Shown: positions 50,687 to 59,888, counted from the stretch's first letter. The stretch is DNA of 64,000 bases from Thiohalospira halophila DSM 15071 (GCF_900112605.1 NZ_FOMJ01000006.1:1-64000), one strand, 5' to 3'. The notes: generated from the letters alone by a model not told the origin. A program made the numbers and translations.

Positions 50687-51385
50687 TTAGCGCGGGATGG
50701 CCTGGTTGACCCACTCGTTGATGCGGTCCTTCAGGCTGGGCCGATCGTCCACATCTTCAGTGGGCACCTGCTTCACCGGCCGCGGCGGCAGATACTGGTT
50801 GGTGGGGTTGTACCCCAGCTCCGGCATGAGGCCGTAGCCGCCCCGCTCGCGCACCAGGGTGGAGACGTCGGAGTCCGGGTCCCCGAGGTCACCGAAATAG
50901 CGGGCGTGGGCCGGGCAGGTGAGCACGCAGGCGGGCTGGCGCTCCTCCTGGGGGAGGTTCTCGTCGTAGATCCGATCCACGCAGAGGGTGCACTTCTTCA
51001 TGGTGCCGGACTCGCGATCCAGTTCCCGGGCGCCGTAGGGGCAGGCCCAGGAGCAGTAGTTGCAGCCCATGCACTTGTCCTGGTCCACCAGGACGATACC
51101 GTCCTCCTGCCGTTTCCAGGAGGCGCCGGTGGGGCAGACCGTCACGCAATCCGCGTCCTCGCAGTGCATGCAGGACATGGGGAAGTTGATGGTCTTGTTG
51201 TTGGGATAGTCCCCCACCTCGTAGTGGCGGATGCGGTTGAACCACACCCCCGACGGATCCTGGCCGTAGGGCTTGTAGTCCGAGAGGGGGCCGGTGGTCC
51301 CCGAGGTGTTCCACTGCTTGCAGGCCACCGCGCAGGCGTGGCAGCCCACGCAGGTGTCCAGGTCGATTACCAGTCCGAGTTTCAT
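50687..51385 (-). CDS. soeB: Sulfite dehydrogenase iron-sulfur subunit SoeB
   Basis: A 232-residue ferredoxin-like subunit carrying four 4Fe-4S clusters. Cysteine groups are CVGCHACAVAC (12-22), CMHCEDADCVTVCP, CMGCNYCSWACPYGA and CTLC with CVLTCPAHA. It wires SoeA to the SoeC quinone site. It starts after GGAGAGCCGACC and lies 27 nt after soeA. The NrfC/DmsB-type sequence alone does not show the substrate; the operon does. Confidence 0.9.
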   Translation of the reverse strand: MKLGLVIDLDTCVGCHACAVACKQWNTSGTTGPLSDYKPYGQDPSGVWFNRIRHYEVGDYPNNKTINFPMSCMHCEDADCVTVCPTGASWKRQEDGIVLVDQDKCMGCNYCSWACPYGARELDRESGTMKKCTLCVDRIYDENLPQEERQPACVLTCPAHARYFGDLGDPDSDVSTLVRERGGYGLMPELGYNPTNQYLPPRPVKQVPTEDVDDRPSLKDRINEWVNQAIPR

Positions 51386-51412
51386 GGTCGGCTCTCCGCG
51401 CTGGACGCTCGA

Positions 51413-54334
51413 TTATTTCTCGCCGCGGCTGATGACGTCGGCCATGGACCGACGCAGATTCACCGCATCGTGGGTGTGGTAGCGCAGGGTCTCGCTGGCG
51501 GGCTTCTGCCCCGGCAGCGGCTTGACCCGGTCGAACTCGGGCCAGATCCCCTCTTCGCCGGGGCCGGCGGGGTAGATACGGACCTTGAGGTCGTACCAGG
51601 CCGCCTGTCCGGTCACCGGATCGGAGTTGGTGATCCGCTTCTCGTCCCCCTTGGGCGGCAGCAGTTCGCTGATGAGGTGGTTCATGAGGAAGCCCCTCTG
51701 GCTCTCGTTGGCATCCTCGCTGAGCCCCCAGGCGCCCTTCTGCTTGCCGATGGCGTTCCACGTCCAGACGGTGTTCTCGTTGACACCCTCCATGAGCTTC
51801 ACCTGGACGCGGATCTTGCCGTTGTGGGACTCCACCCAGGCCCAGCCCTCATCCTCGATCCCCAGCTTCTCGCCCACCTGGCGATTCATGTAGAGGAAGT
51901 TGTGGGCCAGGATCTGGCGCAGCCAGGCGTTCTGGCTGTCCCAGGAGTGGTACATCATCATCGGCCGCTGATTGATGGCGTGGAAGGGATAGGCGTCGTT
52001 GTCGACGCGCTGCTCCTCCAGCGGGACGTAGTGGTCCGGCAGCGGATCGAAGTAGTTCACCAGCCGCTCGCGGATGGCCGGGTCCTTGGGCTGCGGCCCG
52101 TCATAGAGGCCCTGCCCCGCCAGCCGGAACTTCTGCAGCGGCTCGGAGTAGAGCTCCATGACGATGGGGTCCGAGGAGCCGTTCCAGCCGGACTCCTTGG
52201 AGAGCTCCAGGTAGTCCTTGTTGGCGAACTTGTAGAACCGGGTATTCTCCGGCAGGTGGTACTCGTAGAAGGCGCCGTTCTCGATGTAGCGGTCCCACTG
52301 GTTCGGGTTGGGCTCGCCCTTGAGATCCTTGTCGCCATTCTCGCCCCGCCAGCCGGCCAGGAAGCCGATGCCCGGGGACTTCTCGAAATTGATGATGAAG
52401 TCCTTGTAGTCCTGGAACTTGCGGCTGCCGTCCTCGTTGGTGAAGGCGGGCAGCCCCAGCCGGCCCGCCATCTCCACCAGGACCTCCTGCCAGGGGCGGA
52501 CATCCCGGTCCGGCTCGATGACCGGCTGACGGATGGAGTCCGCCGCCGAGTCCGGCTCCGAGATGGGCCGATCCAGCATGGAGATGGTGTCGAACCGCTC
52601 CAGGTAGGTGGTATCCGGCAGCACCAGGTCGGCGAAGTTGACCATCTCCGAGTGGAAGGCGTCGGAGACCACCAGGTGCGGGATCTTGTACTCCCCGTCG
52701 GCGCGCTTCTCGCGCAGCATGTCCATCACGTCCTTGGTGTTCATGGTGGAGTTCCAGGACATGTTGGCCATGAAGAAGATCAGCGTATCGATGGGATACG
52801 GATCCTCGTTGACGGCGTTGGTCACCACCATGTGCATCAGGCCGTGGGCCGAGACCGGCGCCTCCCAGGAGTAGGCGTGGTCGATGCGCAGCGGATTGCC
52901 GTCGTCATCGATGGCCAGGTCCTCCGGGGCCTTGGGGAAGCCCAGCGGCGGGCCGGAGAGCGGCGTATTGGGCGCCGCGCTCTTGGCCGGCTTGATGCCC
53001 GGCGGGATGTGCTTGGGATAGGGCGGCTTGGCGCGGAAGCCGCCGGGGCAGTCGATGGTCCCCAGCAGGGTCTGCAGCAGGTGGATCGCCCGGGCGGCCT
53101 GGAAGCCGTTGGAGTGGGCGGAGATCCCGCGCATGGCGTGCATGGAGACCGGCCGACCGATGAAGCGGTCGTGCTTGCGGCCGGCCCAGTCGGTCCACTC
53201 CACGTCCACGGTGATGGTCTCGCGGAAGGCGACATGGGCGATCTCCAGGGCCAGCCGCTCGATGTCCTCGGCGCTGATCCCGCAGATCCGGGCGGCGTTC
53301 TCCGGGCTGTACCGGTTGTCCAGGTACTTCTCCATCATCATCCGGAAAACGGTCTTCACCGGGCGGCCGTCGGGGGCGGTGTACTCGCCCACCAGCGCCG
53401 GCTTCACCTCCGGATCCAGGCCGTTGACCCAGGCCTCCTGCTCCAGGTCCCAGACCAGCGGGTTGCCGTCGTCGTCCCGCAGGATCAGGCCGTCGCCCTG
53501 CTCCCCAGGGGTATTCACCACCAGGAAGGGCGAATTGGTGTAGCGGACGAGGAATTCCTGGTCGATGAGGCCGCGGTCCATGAGCACGTGGATCATGGAG
53601 AGCGCCAGCATGGCGTCGGTACCGGGGCGGATACCCACCCACTCGTCGGCGATGGCCTGGTAGCCGGTGCGCACCGGGTTCACGGCCACGAACTTGGCGC
53701 CGTTACGCTTGAGCTTCTCCAGGCCGATCTTGATGGGGTTGGAGGCGTGGTCCTCGGCGACCCCCCAGAGCACGAAATACTTGGTGCGGTCCCAGTCGGG
53801 GTCGCCGAACTCCCAGAAGGCGTGGCCGATGGAGTAGAGGCCGGCGGCGGCCATGTTCACCGAGCAGAAACCGCCGTGGGCGGCCCAGTTGTAGGTGCCG
53901 AACTGGGTGGCCCACAGGCCGGTGAGCGCCTGCATCTGGTCGCGACCGGTAAAGAAGGCCAGCTTGGTCGGGTCCGTCTCGCGAATGTGCTGGAGCCGCT
54001 CGCTGAGGGTATCCAGCGCCTCGTCCCAGGAGATGGGCTCGAACTCGCCGGCGCCGCGCTCGGTCCCGGGCTTGCGCCGCAGGGGCTGCTGCAGCTTGGC
54101 CGGCGAGTTCTGCTTCATGATCCCGGCGTTGCCCTTGGCGCAGAGCACCCCCTTGTTGATGGGGTGGTTGCGGTTGCCGCGGATGAAGCGGACGTTGTTG
54201 TCCTCGACGGTCACCTCGATGCCGCAGCGGCAGGCACACATGTAGCAGGTGGTGTACTTCTGCTCCTGCCGGTCATGGTCCTCGAACTTCGGGAGGTCCT
54301 TGGCATGTACGGGGATCTCGGACAGCGAACTCAT
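51413..54334 (-). CDS. soeA: Cytoplasmic sulfite dehydrogenase molybdopterin subunit SoeA
   Basis: A 973-residue member of the DMSO-reductase family, matching the length known for SoeA. The N-terminal 4Fe-4S motif has Cys30, Cys33, Cys37 and Cys65 (CYMCACRCGIEV and VLCAKGNAG). There is no twin-arginine signal, so it faces the cytoplasm. SoeA oxidises sulfite to sulfate during lithotrophic sulfur oxidation and reduces quinone through SoeBC. Thiosulfate or polysulfide reductases are relatives, but those with this architecture are usually exported. The gene is divergent from moaA, which makes its cofactor. Confidence 0.87.
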   Translation of the reverse strand: MSSLSEIPVHAKDLPKFEDHDRQEQKYTTCYMCACRCGIEVTVEDNNVRFIRGNRNHPINKGVLCAKGNAGIMKQNSPAKLQQPLRRKPGTERGAGEFEPISWDEALDTLSERLQHIRETDPTKLAFFTGRDQMQALTGLWATQFGTYNWAAHGGFCSVNMAAAGLYSIGHAFWEFGDPDWDRTKYFVLWGVAEDHASNPIKIGLEKLKRNGAKFVAVNPVRTGYQAIADEWVGIRPGTDAMLALSMIHVLMDRGLIDQEFLVRYTNSPFLVVNTPGEQGDGLILRDDDGNPLVWDLEQEAWVNGLDPEVKPALVGEYTAPDGRPVKTVFRMMMEKYLDNRYSPENAARICGISAEDIERLALEIAHVAFRETITVDVEWTDWAGRKHDRFIGRPVSMHAMRGISAHSNGFQAARAIHLLQTLLGTIDCPGGFRAKPPYPKHIPPGIKPAKSAAPNTPLSGPPLGFPKAPEDLAIDDDGNPLRIDHAYSWEAPVSAHGLMHMVVTNAVNEDPYPIDTLIFFMANMSWNSTMNTKDVMDMLREKRADGEYKIPHLVVSDAFHSEMVNFADLVLPDTTYLERFDTISMLDRPISEPDSAADSIRQPVIEPDRDVRPWQEVLVEMAGRLGLPAFTNEDGSRKFQDYKDFIINFEKSPGIGFLAGWRGENGDKDLKGEPNPNQWDRYIENGAFYEYHLPENTRFYKFANKDYLELSKESGWNGSSDPIVMELYSEPLQKFRLAGQGLYDGPQPKDPAIRERLVNYFDPLPDHYVPLEEQRVDNDAYPFHAINQRPMMMYHSWDSQNAWLRQILAHNFLYMNRQVGEKLGIEDEGWAWVESHNGKIRVQVKLMEGVNENTVWTWNAIGKQKGAWGLSEDANESQRGFLMNHLISELLPPKGDEKRITNSDPVTGQAAWYDLKVRIYPAGPGEEGIWPEFDRVKPLPGQKPASETLRYHTHDAVNLRRSMADVISRGEK

Positions 54335-54417
54335 GGACGCACCTCTTCAGGGGGTTCGGGCGTCAGCCCGGACATGGATTAACGACGCAATTCTGGACGC
54401 TGCCGGCCCGATTCTCA

Positions 54418-54454
54418 ATAAGATTCTTCTAATTCAGAGATAGAAGAAACTTAT
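54418..54454. promoter_or_regulatory. Near-perfect palindrome in the soeA-moaA divergent gap
   Basis: ATAAGATTCTTCTA (54418-54431) and TAGAAGAAACTTAT (54441-54454) form an inverted repeat with one mismatch over 14 bp and a 9-bp spacer. It lies 84 bp before soeA and 112 bp before moaA. Because the genes diverge, it is not a terminator. It is a likely operator for joint control of sulfite oxidation and molybdopterin synthesis. The binding regulator is unknown; it does not match ModE or FNR sites. Confidence 0.7.
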
Positions 54455-54565
54455 GCTTGAAAAGTGGGTTCGCCCACCCTCGGGATCGGTTTTCTCGGCA
54501 GCGCGGCTGCGCTAGGATTCGCTATGTTTCCTCATGCAGAGCGCGACCCGGTCGCGGAGATCCCC

Positions 54566-55561
54566 ATGGAACAAGCGCAATCCCCCGCCCTCATCGACCC
54601 CTTCGGCCGGCGCATCGAGTACCTGCGGGTCTCCGTCACCGACCGCTGCGATCTGCGCTGCAACTACTGCATGCCGCGCGGCTTCCGGGACTTCGAGGTC
54701 CCGGAGCACTGGCTGACCACGGCGGAGCTGGAGCGCATAGTGGGGGCCTTCGCCCGGCTGGGTACGCGCCGGGTACGGCTAACCGGCGGGGAGCCCCTGG
54801 TGCGCAAGGAGCTCCCCGACATGGCCCGGGCCATCGCCAGCCTGCCGGGGATCCGCGACCTGTCCCTGTCCACCAACGCCACCCGGCTGCGCCGCCACGC
54901 GGAGGAGCTGCACGCGGCCGGGGTGGACCGGCTCAATGTCAGCCTGGACACCCTGGACCCGGAGCGCTTCAAGGCCATCACCGGCGGTCGGCTGGACAAG
55001 GTCCTGGACGGGCTGGAGGCGGCACGGGACGCCGGTCTGGGGCCGGTGAAGATCAATACCGTGGTCCAGCGCGGCACCAACGACGACGAGCTGGACGGCC
55101 TGGTGGACTACTGCATCGAACGCGGCTTCACCCTGCGCTTCATCGAGACCATGCCGGTGGGCGATACCGGCCGCGAGGCCACCGACGACTACGTGGACCT
55201 GGCGGAGGTCCGGCGCGGCCTGGAGCAGCGCTTCGACCTGCTCCCGGCGGCCATGCCCGGCGGCGGGCCGGCCCGCTACGTCCAGGTGGCGGGGACCGAC
55301 GTGAAGATCGGCTTCATCACCCCGCTCTCCCAGCACTTCTGCGACACCTGTAATCGTGTCCGGCTGGGCGTCGACGGCACCCTCTACCTCTGCCTGGGGG
55401 ACGAGGCGACCTACGACCTGCGCACCCCGGTCCGCGAGGGGGCCAGCGATGCCGAGCTGGAGGCCCACATCCACGCCGCCATTGCCCACAAGCCGGAGCG
55501 CCACGAGTTCAACGACCGGCCGGAGAAGGTGGTCCGCTTCATGTCCATGACCGGGGGGTGA
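54566..55561 (+). CDS. moaA: GTP 3',8-cyclase MoaA
   Basis: A 331-residue radical SAM enzyme in the first step of molybdenum-cofactor synthesis. The SAM cluster cysteines are 28, 32 and 35 in TDRCDLRCNYCMPRGF. The C-terminal second cluster has CDTCNRVRLGVDG and LCLGDE. It ends with the GG tail typical of MoaA. Start MEQAQSPALI at 54566 is chosen over an upstream in-frame GTG. It is divergent from soeA, so one regulator could control both. Confidence 0.96.
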   Translation: MEQAQSPALIDPFGRRIEYLRVSVTDRCDLRCNYCMPRGFRDFEVPEHWLTTAELERIVGAFARLGTRRVRLTGGEPLVRKELPDMARAIASLPGIRDLSLSTNATRLRRHAEELHAAGVDRLNVSLDTLDPERFKAITGGRLDKVLDGLEAARDAGLGPVKINTVVQRGTNDDELDGLVDYCIERGFTLRFIETMPVGDTGREATDDYVDLAEVRRGLEQRFDLLPAAMPGGGPARYVQVAGTDVKIGFITPLSQHFCDTCNRVRLGVDGTLYLCLGDEATYDLRTPVREGASDAELEAHIHAAIAHKPERHEFNDRPEKVVRFMSMTGG

Positions 55562-55565
55562 GCCC

Positions 55566-56591
55566 TCACTCCCCGCCGGTGACCATCTCCAGCACCCGGG
55601 GCCGGACCTCGGCCTCCAGCCGCTCGGCGAGCTTGTCCAGCAGGCGCTGACGGGCGGTAGGCTCATCGGTGGCCGCGGCGCGCTCGGAGAGGGTCGCCCG
55701 GCCCCGGACCTCGCCGGCGGCATCCGCCAGGCTCAGCCCCAGGCGGCCCTCGTACCAGTGCCACCCCTCGCGCCGACCGCGGTCGGTGAGTACCAGCTCC
55801 GCCCGGAGGGTGTACTCCCCGTCCGCCGAGGTGGTGAAGCCGGCATTGCCCAGGGCGCCGCGCAGGGCGGCATCCATGCGGGCCGCCTCGTCCCCGGTCG
55901 CCACCGGGGTCAGGGTAACCGCCGCCAGGGCCTCGCGGTGGCGCGCCGCCAGCTCCGCCGTGCTCCAGGGGGAATCGACCCCGCGCCCGGTAGCCCCGAC
56001 CACCCGCAGGTGGGCCTGAAGCCCCTCCCGCGCCCGCTGGCGCTCCAGGGCCCGGCCCAGGGCGGCGACCCGCTCCAGGGAGTCCCGGGCGGCTTCCGCC
56101 GCCTCGACGTGCCGGCGGATGGCGCGGTCCAGGTCGCCGATCTCGCGGCGCAGGCGCAGGGCCGCCCGATTGCGGTCCAGAACCGCCAGGGCGTGATAGG
56201 CCCCCTCTTCCGGCGCGCGCCAGGTCTCGGCGATGGTCACCCCGGTGAGGACCTCCTCGCTGCGGGTCCGGATCCGGCTCTCCGCCTCCTGCTCCAGCTC
56301 CCCGGCCTCCAGCCGGGTCACGTCACGACTCTCCGACTCCACCCGGACCCGGAAGGATCGCGCCAGCTCGGCACGGGCCCGATCCCGGGCGGCCGCCAGG
56401 CTGTCGGCGCGGCCCGTCCCGGTGAGATAGGCCTCCCGCGGATAGTCGGCGGGCTCGCCGCCATCCACCCAGCCGGGCCGCGCCTGCGGGTCGGGCCCGG
56501 AGGCACAGCCCGCGACCACCGACAGCAGCAGCGCGAGTGACCACCCGCTAACGCGAGCCGGGTTCAGCCGGCTTCTCCGCTTTGTCCCCAT
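55566..56591 (-). CDS. LPP20-family lipoprotein with C-terminal extension
   Basis: A 341-residue lipoprotein. The signal ends in LLLSVVAGC with the lipidated Cys at 29. An LPP20-like domain follows (YLTGTGRADSLAAARDRARA and ELARSFRVRVESESRDV), then a long region with coiled-coil character (about 150-205) and a CsgG-like beta domain near the end. Its start overlaps the COG3014 gene by 44 nt. It is the last gene of a four-lipoprotein operon. The function of the group is unknown. Confidence 0.8.
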   Translation of the reverse strand: MGTKRRSRLNPARVSGWSLALLLSVVAGCASGPDPQARPGWVDGGEPADYPREAYLTGTGRADSLAAARDRARAELARSFRVRVESESRDVTRLEAGELEQEAESRIRTRSEEVLTGVTIAETWRAPEEGAYHALAVLDRNRAALRLRREIGDLDRAIRRHVEAAEAARDSLERVAALGRALERQRAREGLQAHLRVVGATGRGVDSPWSTAELAARHREALAAVTLTPVATGDEAARMDAALRGALGNAGFTTSADGEYTLRAELVLTDRGRREGWHWYEGRLGLSLADAAGEVRGRATLSERAAATDEPTARQRLLDKLAERLEAEVRPRVLEMVTGGE

Positions 56592-57903
56592 GTTGCATCC
56601 CTCCCACGCTCCCGGTTCCGGGGGCGATCCAGTGGTCGATAAGGAAGTAATACTCCCCCGCTCGCAGGCGGATATTCTCCACGGTCCGGCCCTCACGCCC
56701 GCCGAAGGTAGCGGTCAGGTCGTAGCGCCCCGGCGGCAGATCCAGCCAGGCCAGCCGGTAGCGCGCCGGCAGGGTCCGCCAGCTGCGCAGGTCGGCGCGC
56801 TCGCTGGCAAAACCGGCAATATTGACCGCCAGACCGGCCAGGGGGTGGGCCTCAGCGGCCTCGTCCACCGCGGCGTTCTTGGCCACGGAGCGGGCCAGGG
56901 CGCGGGCCGTGATGGCGCCCATGCGCTCCTCCAGCACCGTCCGGGCAATGGCGTCGACATCGGCGACCACCGCCGCCGGCGCTTGCTCCTCCCCGGCGGC
57001 GAGGGCGGCGCTCTCCAGCCGCCAGGGCCGGGAGCGATAGGCCGGCAGCGCGATCCGGTGGAGCTTGCCCTGGGCGTCCTGAACGTTGAGGGCGTTCTCC
57101 ACCTTCACCGGCGCCAGCCCCTCCCCGGTGACGAGGATCACGTGGGCCCGGCGGGCCTGCTCCGCCATGGTCCGCCAGTCGATGTCCCCGAAGGTCCGGC
57201 GATAGCCGGCATGCTCGTCGTCCAGGCCCAGGGCGTCGGTGAGCCGCAGCAGTGCCGCCTTCAGGCTCGGCGGCGGGTGGACCCCGATGGCGGCCTCCTG
57301 GCGCCGGTAGGCACGGTAGGCCTTGCGGTAGGCGATGAGGGCATCGGAGCGCTCCCCCAGGGCCTCGAAGAGGATCCCGGAGAGGTAGCGGGCAAAGGGG
57401 TCGGCGTCGTAGACGGAGCCCTCCGCCTCCGCCGCCAGCACCTGCAGTCGCAGGTCCACCTGTAGGGCCTCCACCCGCGCGGCGTCCCGCTGGCCCAGGT
57501 CGAGGTAGTTGAAGGCCTTCACCAGATGCAGCAGCACCTGCTCGTGGGGGGCGCCGACGTAGCTGGTCACCCCCTCGGCCATGGTGAGGCTGCCCAGGGT
57601 CTCGCTGACGCTGGTCACCCCCAGCTCCTCCATGAGCCCCTTGGCCCGCTCCAGGTCGGCATTGCTGCCGCGGTAGTCGCCGGTCATCCGCCGGAGCATG
57701 CCGCGCTCCAGGTGGTAGAGGATGGTGTCGGCCTCGCGCCCGCCCAGGGCTCCGTCTACCGCCTCCAGGGCCTGTTCCGGCTCGCCGGCGAGCAGGGCCT
57801 CTTCCACGGGCCCAAAGCGATCCGAGTGGGTCGCGCAGCCGCCGATGAACAGGACCGCCGCCAGCAGCCAGGGCACCAGCCCCATCGAGCTCGAGGGCCG
57901 CAC
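56548..57903 (-). CDS. COG3014 family lipoprotein
   Basis: A 451-residue lipoprotein with lipobox LFIGGC (Cys23). Tetratricopeptide-like helices (LEAVDGALGGREADTILYHL, given by EAVDGALGGREADTILY, and LERGMLRRMTGDYRGSNADL) occupy the N-terminal third. TMAEGVTSYVGAPHEQVLLH is a COG3014 signature. It lies between LpoB-like and LPP20-like genes. Its function is unknown; a scaffold for the neighbouring lipoproteins is possible. The alternative start at 57885 would keep the signal. Confidence 0.85.
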   Translation of the reverse strand: MRPSSSMGLVPWLLAAVLFIGGCATHSDRFGPVEEALLAGEPEQALEAVDGALGGREADTILYHLERGMLRRMTGDYRGSNADLERAKGLMEELGVTSVSETLGSLTMAEGVTSYVGAPHEQVLLHLVKAFNYLDLGQRDAARVEALQVDLRLQVLAAEAEGSVYDADPFARYLSGILFEALGERSDALIAYRKAYRAYRRQEAAIGVHPPPSLKAALLRLTDALGLDDEHAGYRRTFGDIDWRTMAEQARRAHVILVTGEGLAPVKVENALNVQDAQGKLHRIALPAYRSRPWRLESAALAAGEEQAPAAVVADVDAIARTVLEERMGAITARALARSVAKNAAVDEAAEAHPLAGLAVNIAGFASERADLRSWRTLPARYRLAWLDLPPGRYDLTATFGGREGRTVENIRLRAGEYYFLIDHWIAPGTGSVGGMQHGDKAEKPAEPGSR

Positions 57904-57910
57904 GGCGCGC

Positions 57911-58528
57911 TCAGGGCCGAAGGGCAGCGCCCTCGATGTACTTCTTGATCTTCTTCTGGCCCATCCAGACCTTGCGATTGTCGGCCAGGCTGATCATCTC
58001 CAGGTCCACCTGGTAGAAGCGGACCTGCTCCCGCCCCTCCCGGTCGATGATGGTGTTGATGGAGCCCAGGAGCATGTAGTCGGCCCCCAGTTCCTCGCCC
58101 ATGGCCTTGCGGGTGTCGGGACTGGCGTGGAGGTCCTGGTCGGCGCGCTCCTCGCGGATGGACTCGCGCTGCTCGGCCGAGGCAACGAACTCCACCCGAC
58201 CACTGTTGATGAGCTCGCGCTGGAGGTCGTTGATGAAGGTCCGGGTGTTGATGTGCTCGTGGCTGAGGTTGCGGACCTCGCCGACGATGACGGTGGGCCG
58301 CTCGCCGGTCTCCTGACGGTGGTTCGCCAGCCAGGGCCGGGCCAGGGCATCGGCCACCATCTCCTCGGCCACCAGGCGGGAATCGGTATCGTTCCAGCGG
58401 CCGGAGAGGTCCCGGGTCTCGTCGGTGTCGATGCGCTCGACGGTCTTGCCGCAGCCCCCGACGGTGAGCAGCAGCGTCAGGGTCAGTAGCAGGGACAGGG
58501 TTGCCCGGGTTGCGGTCACGGTAGACAC
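57911..58528 (-). CDS. LpoB-family lipoprotein (penicillin-binding-protein activator type)
   Basis: A 205-residue lipoprotein with lipobox LTVGGC (Cys26) and the LpoB-type alpha/beta domain (RPTVIVGEVRNLSHEHINTR, then FINDLQRELINSGRVEFVAS and LGADYMLLGSINTIIDREG). Enterobacterial LpoB activates PBP1b from the outer membrane. In this cluster it is accompanied by LPP20 and COG3014 partners, not by a PBP gene, so a distinct role is possible. It is 7 nt from COG3014. Confidence 0.85.
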   Translation of the reverse strand: MSTVTATRATLSLLLTLTLLLTVGGCGKTVERIDTDETRDLSGRWNDTDSRLVAEEMVADALARPWLANHRQETGERPTVIVGEVRNLSHEHINTRTFINDLQRELINSGRVEFVASAEQRESIREERADQDLHASPDTRKAMGEELGADYMLLGSINTIIDREGREQVRFYQVDLEMISLADNRKVWMGQKKIKKYIEGAALRP

Positions 58529-58537
58529 GGTTTCTCC

Positions 58538-59110
58538 TTATTCCTCTTTCTGGACAGTACGGTCGAACAGGCGCCCGCCCCGCTCCTGCAGGTGGTCGCG
58601 CAGGCCGGGGGCCATGGCCTCCACTCCCGCCGTGGTATCGGCTACCTCCTGCAGGCGCAGCTCGGCCAGGGCGTAGACCGTATCGGTCTCGGGGTTCCGC
58701 CAGCGGCCGATGATGCGGGCGCCGGCGAGGTTTAGCTCCGTCACGGCCTCGATCTGGCGGCTGATGCTGGCCTCGTCCACGGCGCGCTCGCCCTCGCCAG
58801 CGCGGGCACGGTAGTCGCTGGAGACCACCTCCATGTAGGCGGAGAGGGCGCGCGCGAGCTTGGCCCGAGCACGGTTGTCGGCGGTCTCGATCTGCAAGGA
58901 GCGATCGCCCATGGCCGGGGCCTGCCCCACGCCGTGGAAGAGGCGGCTGTCGCCGTCACGAAGCGGGCCAGTGCCCTGATTCACCCAACCCGGTGCCCCT
59001 TCGATTCCCAGGTCACTCTCCACCGAGCGCATGCTTCCGCAGGCGGCCACGGCCAGCGCCAGCAGGGCCACGAGGCCGGTTCGCAGGTGGTGCTGTAGGG
59101 CGTGCTGCAT
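58538..59110 (-). CDS. LPP20-family lipoprotein
   Basis: A 190-residue lipoprotein with lipobox LAVAAC (Cys24). An LPP20 domain covers most of it: APGWVNQGTGPLRDGDSRLF, FHGVGQAPAMGDRSLQIET and ADNRARAKLARALSAYMEVV. It begins the four-gene run, 9 nt before the LpoB-like gene, with GGAGGGAAGTC upstream. LPP20 proteins are surface or periplasmic lipoproteins of unknown function. Confidence 0.85.
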   Translation of the reverse strand: MQHALQHHLRTGLVALLALAVAACGSMRSVESDLGIEGAPGWVNQGTGPLRDGDSRLFHGVGQAPAMGDRSLQIETADNRARAKLARALSAYMEVVSSDYRARAGEGERAVDEASISRQIEAVTELNLAGARIIGRWRNPETDTVYALAELRLQEVADTTAGVEAMAPGLRDHLQERGGRLFDRTVQKEE

Positions 59111-59196
59111 GACTTCCCTCCCCTCCGGGACCTGTCCCGATAATTGGGTCTCGGTCGTCCATTTGCAACAAGGAGGGACACCGTATCGTCGGGCCG

Positions 59197-59225
59197 TTGG
59201 GTGGCGCCTCCCCGACCGCTATAAT
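59197..59225 (+). promoter_or_regulatory. Promoter of ppa
   Basis: A perfect sigma-70 -10 TATAAT (59220-59225) lies 51 bp before the ppa start. TTGGGT (59197-59202) at 17 bp spacing serves as a weak -35. Confidence 0.75.
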
Positions 59226-59275
59226 GCGCTTTTCCAGTATCGCCGCAACCGCCCAACCAGCAACGGGAGCAACCC

Positions 59276-59803
59276 ATGAATCTGGACAATCTGCCCGCCG
59301 GCAAGTCGGTGCCGGACGACGTCAACGTGGTCATCGAGATCCCGGCCGACAGCGCGCCGGTGAAGTACGAGGTGGACAAGGACTTCGGCGGCCTCATGGT
59401 GGACCGGCTCATGCCCACCGCCATGTTCTACCCGGCCAACTACGGCTTCATCCCCCACACCCTGGCCGATGACGGCGACCCCGTGGACATGCTGGTGGTT
59501 ACCCCCCATCCGCTGGTCCACGGCTCGGTGATCCGCGCGCGGCCGGTGGGCGTGCTCAAGATGAGCGACGAGGAGGGCGAGGATGCCAAGCTCATCGGTG
59601 TGCCGGTTAGCAAGCTCTCCCCCCTGTACGACCACGTCCAGTCCCCCGACGACCTGCCGCAGCTCCTGCGCGACCAGCTGGTCCACTTCTTCGAGCACTA
59701 CAAGGATCTGGAGAAGGGCAAGTGGGTGCGAGTGGACGGCTGGGAGGGCCTGGACTCCGCCCGGGCCGAGATCGAGGCCTCGGTGAAGCGCGCCCAGGGT
59801 TGA
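59276..59803 (+). CDS. ppa: Inorganic pyrophosphatase
   Basis: A 175-residue family I soluble pyrophosphatase, the usual bacterial length. The metal-binding motif [10 protein letters not shown] and substrate residues in [18 protein letters not shown] are present, and [14 protein letters not shown] is near the C-terminus. It drives biosynthesis by hydrolysing PPi. It is divergent from the lipoprotein cluster and has a strong promoter. Confidence 0.97.
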   Translation: MNLDNLPAGKSVPDDVNVVIEIPADSAPVKYEVDKDFGGLMVDRLMPTAMFYPANYGFIPHTLADDGDPVDMLVVTPHPLVHGSVIRARPVGVLKMSDEEGEDAKLIGVPVSKLSPLYDHVQSPDDLPQLLRDQLVHFFEHYKDLEKGKWVRVDGWEGLDSARAEIEASVKRAQG

Positions 59804-59888
59804 TTCAGCAGCAGCTGATCCAGCCGCGGTTGATCGAGCCGCCCACCGGGTCGCTGGTCAGTCGCTGACGACTGGCTGGTGTTCCACC

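Noticed and set aside
51413-54334. DMSO, thiosulfate or polysulfide reductase instead of SoeA
   Set aside because: The N-terminus has no Tat signal, and the length and gene order match SoeA; those reductases are usually exported. It is not excluded without a phylogeny.
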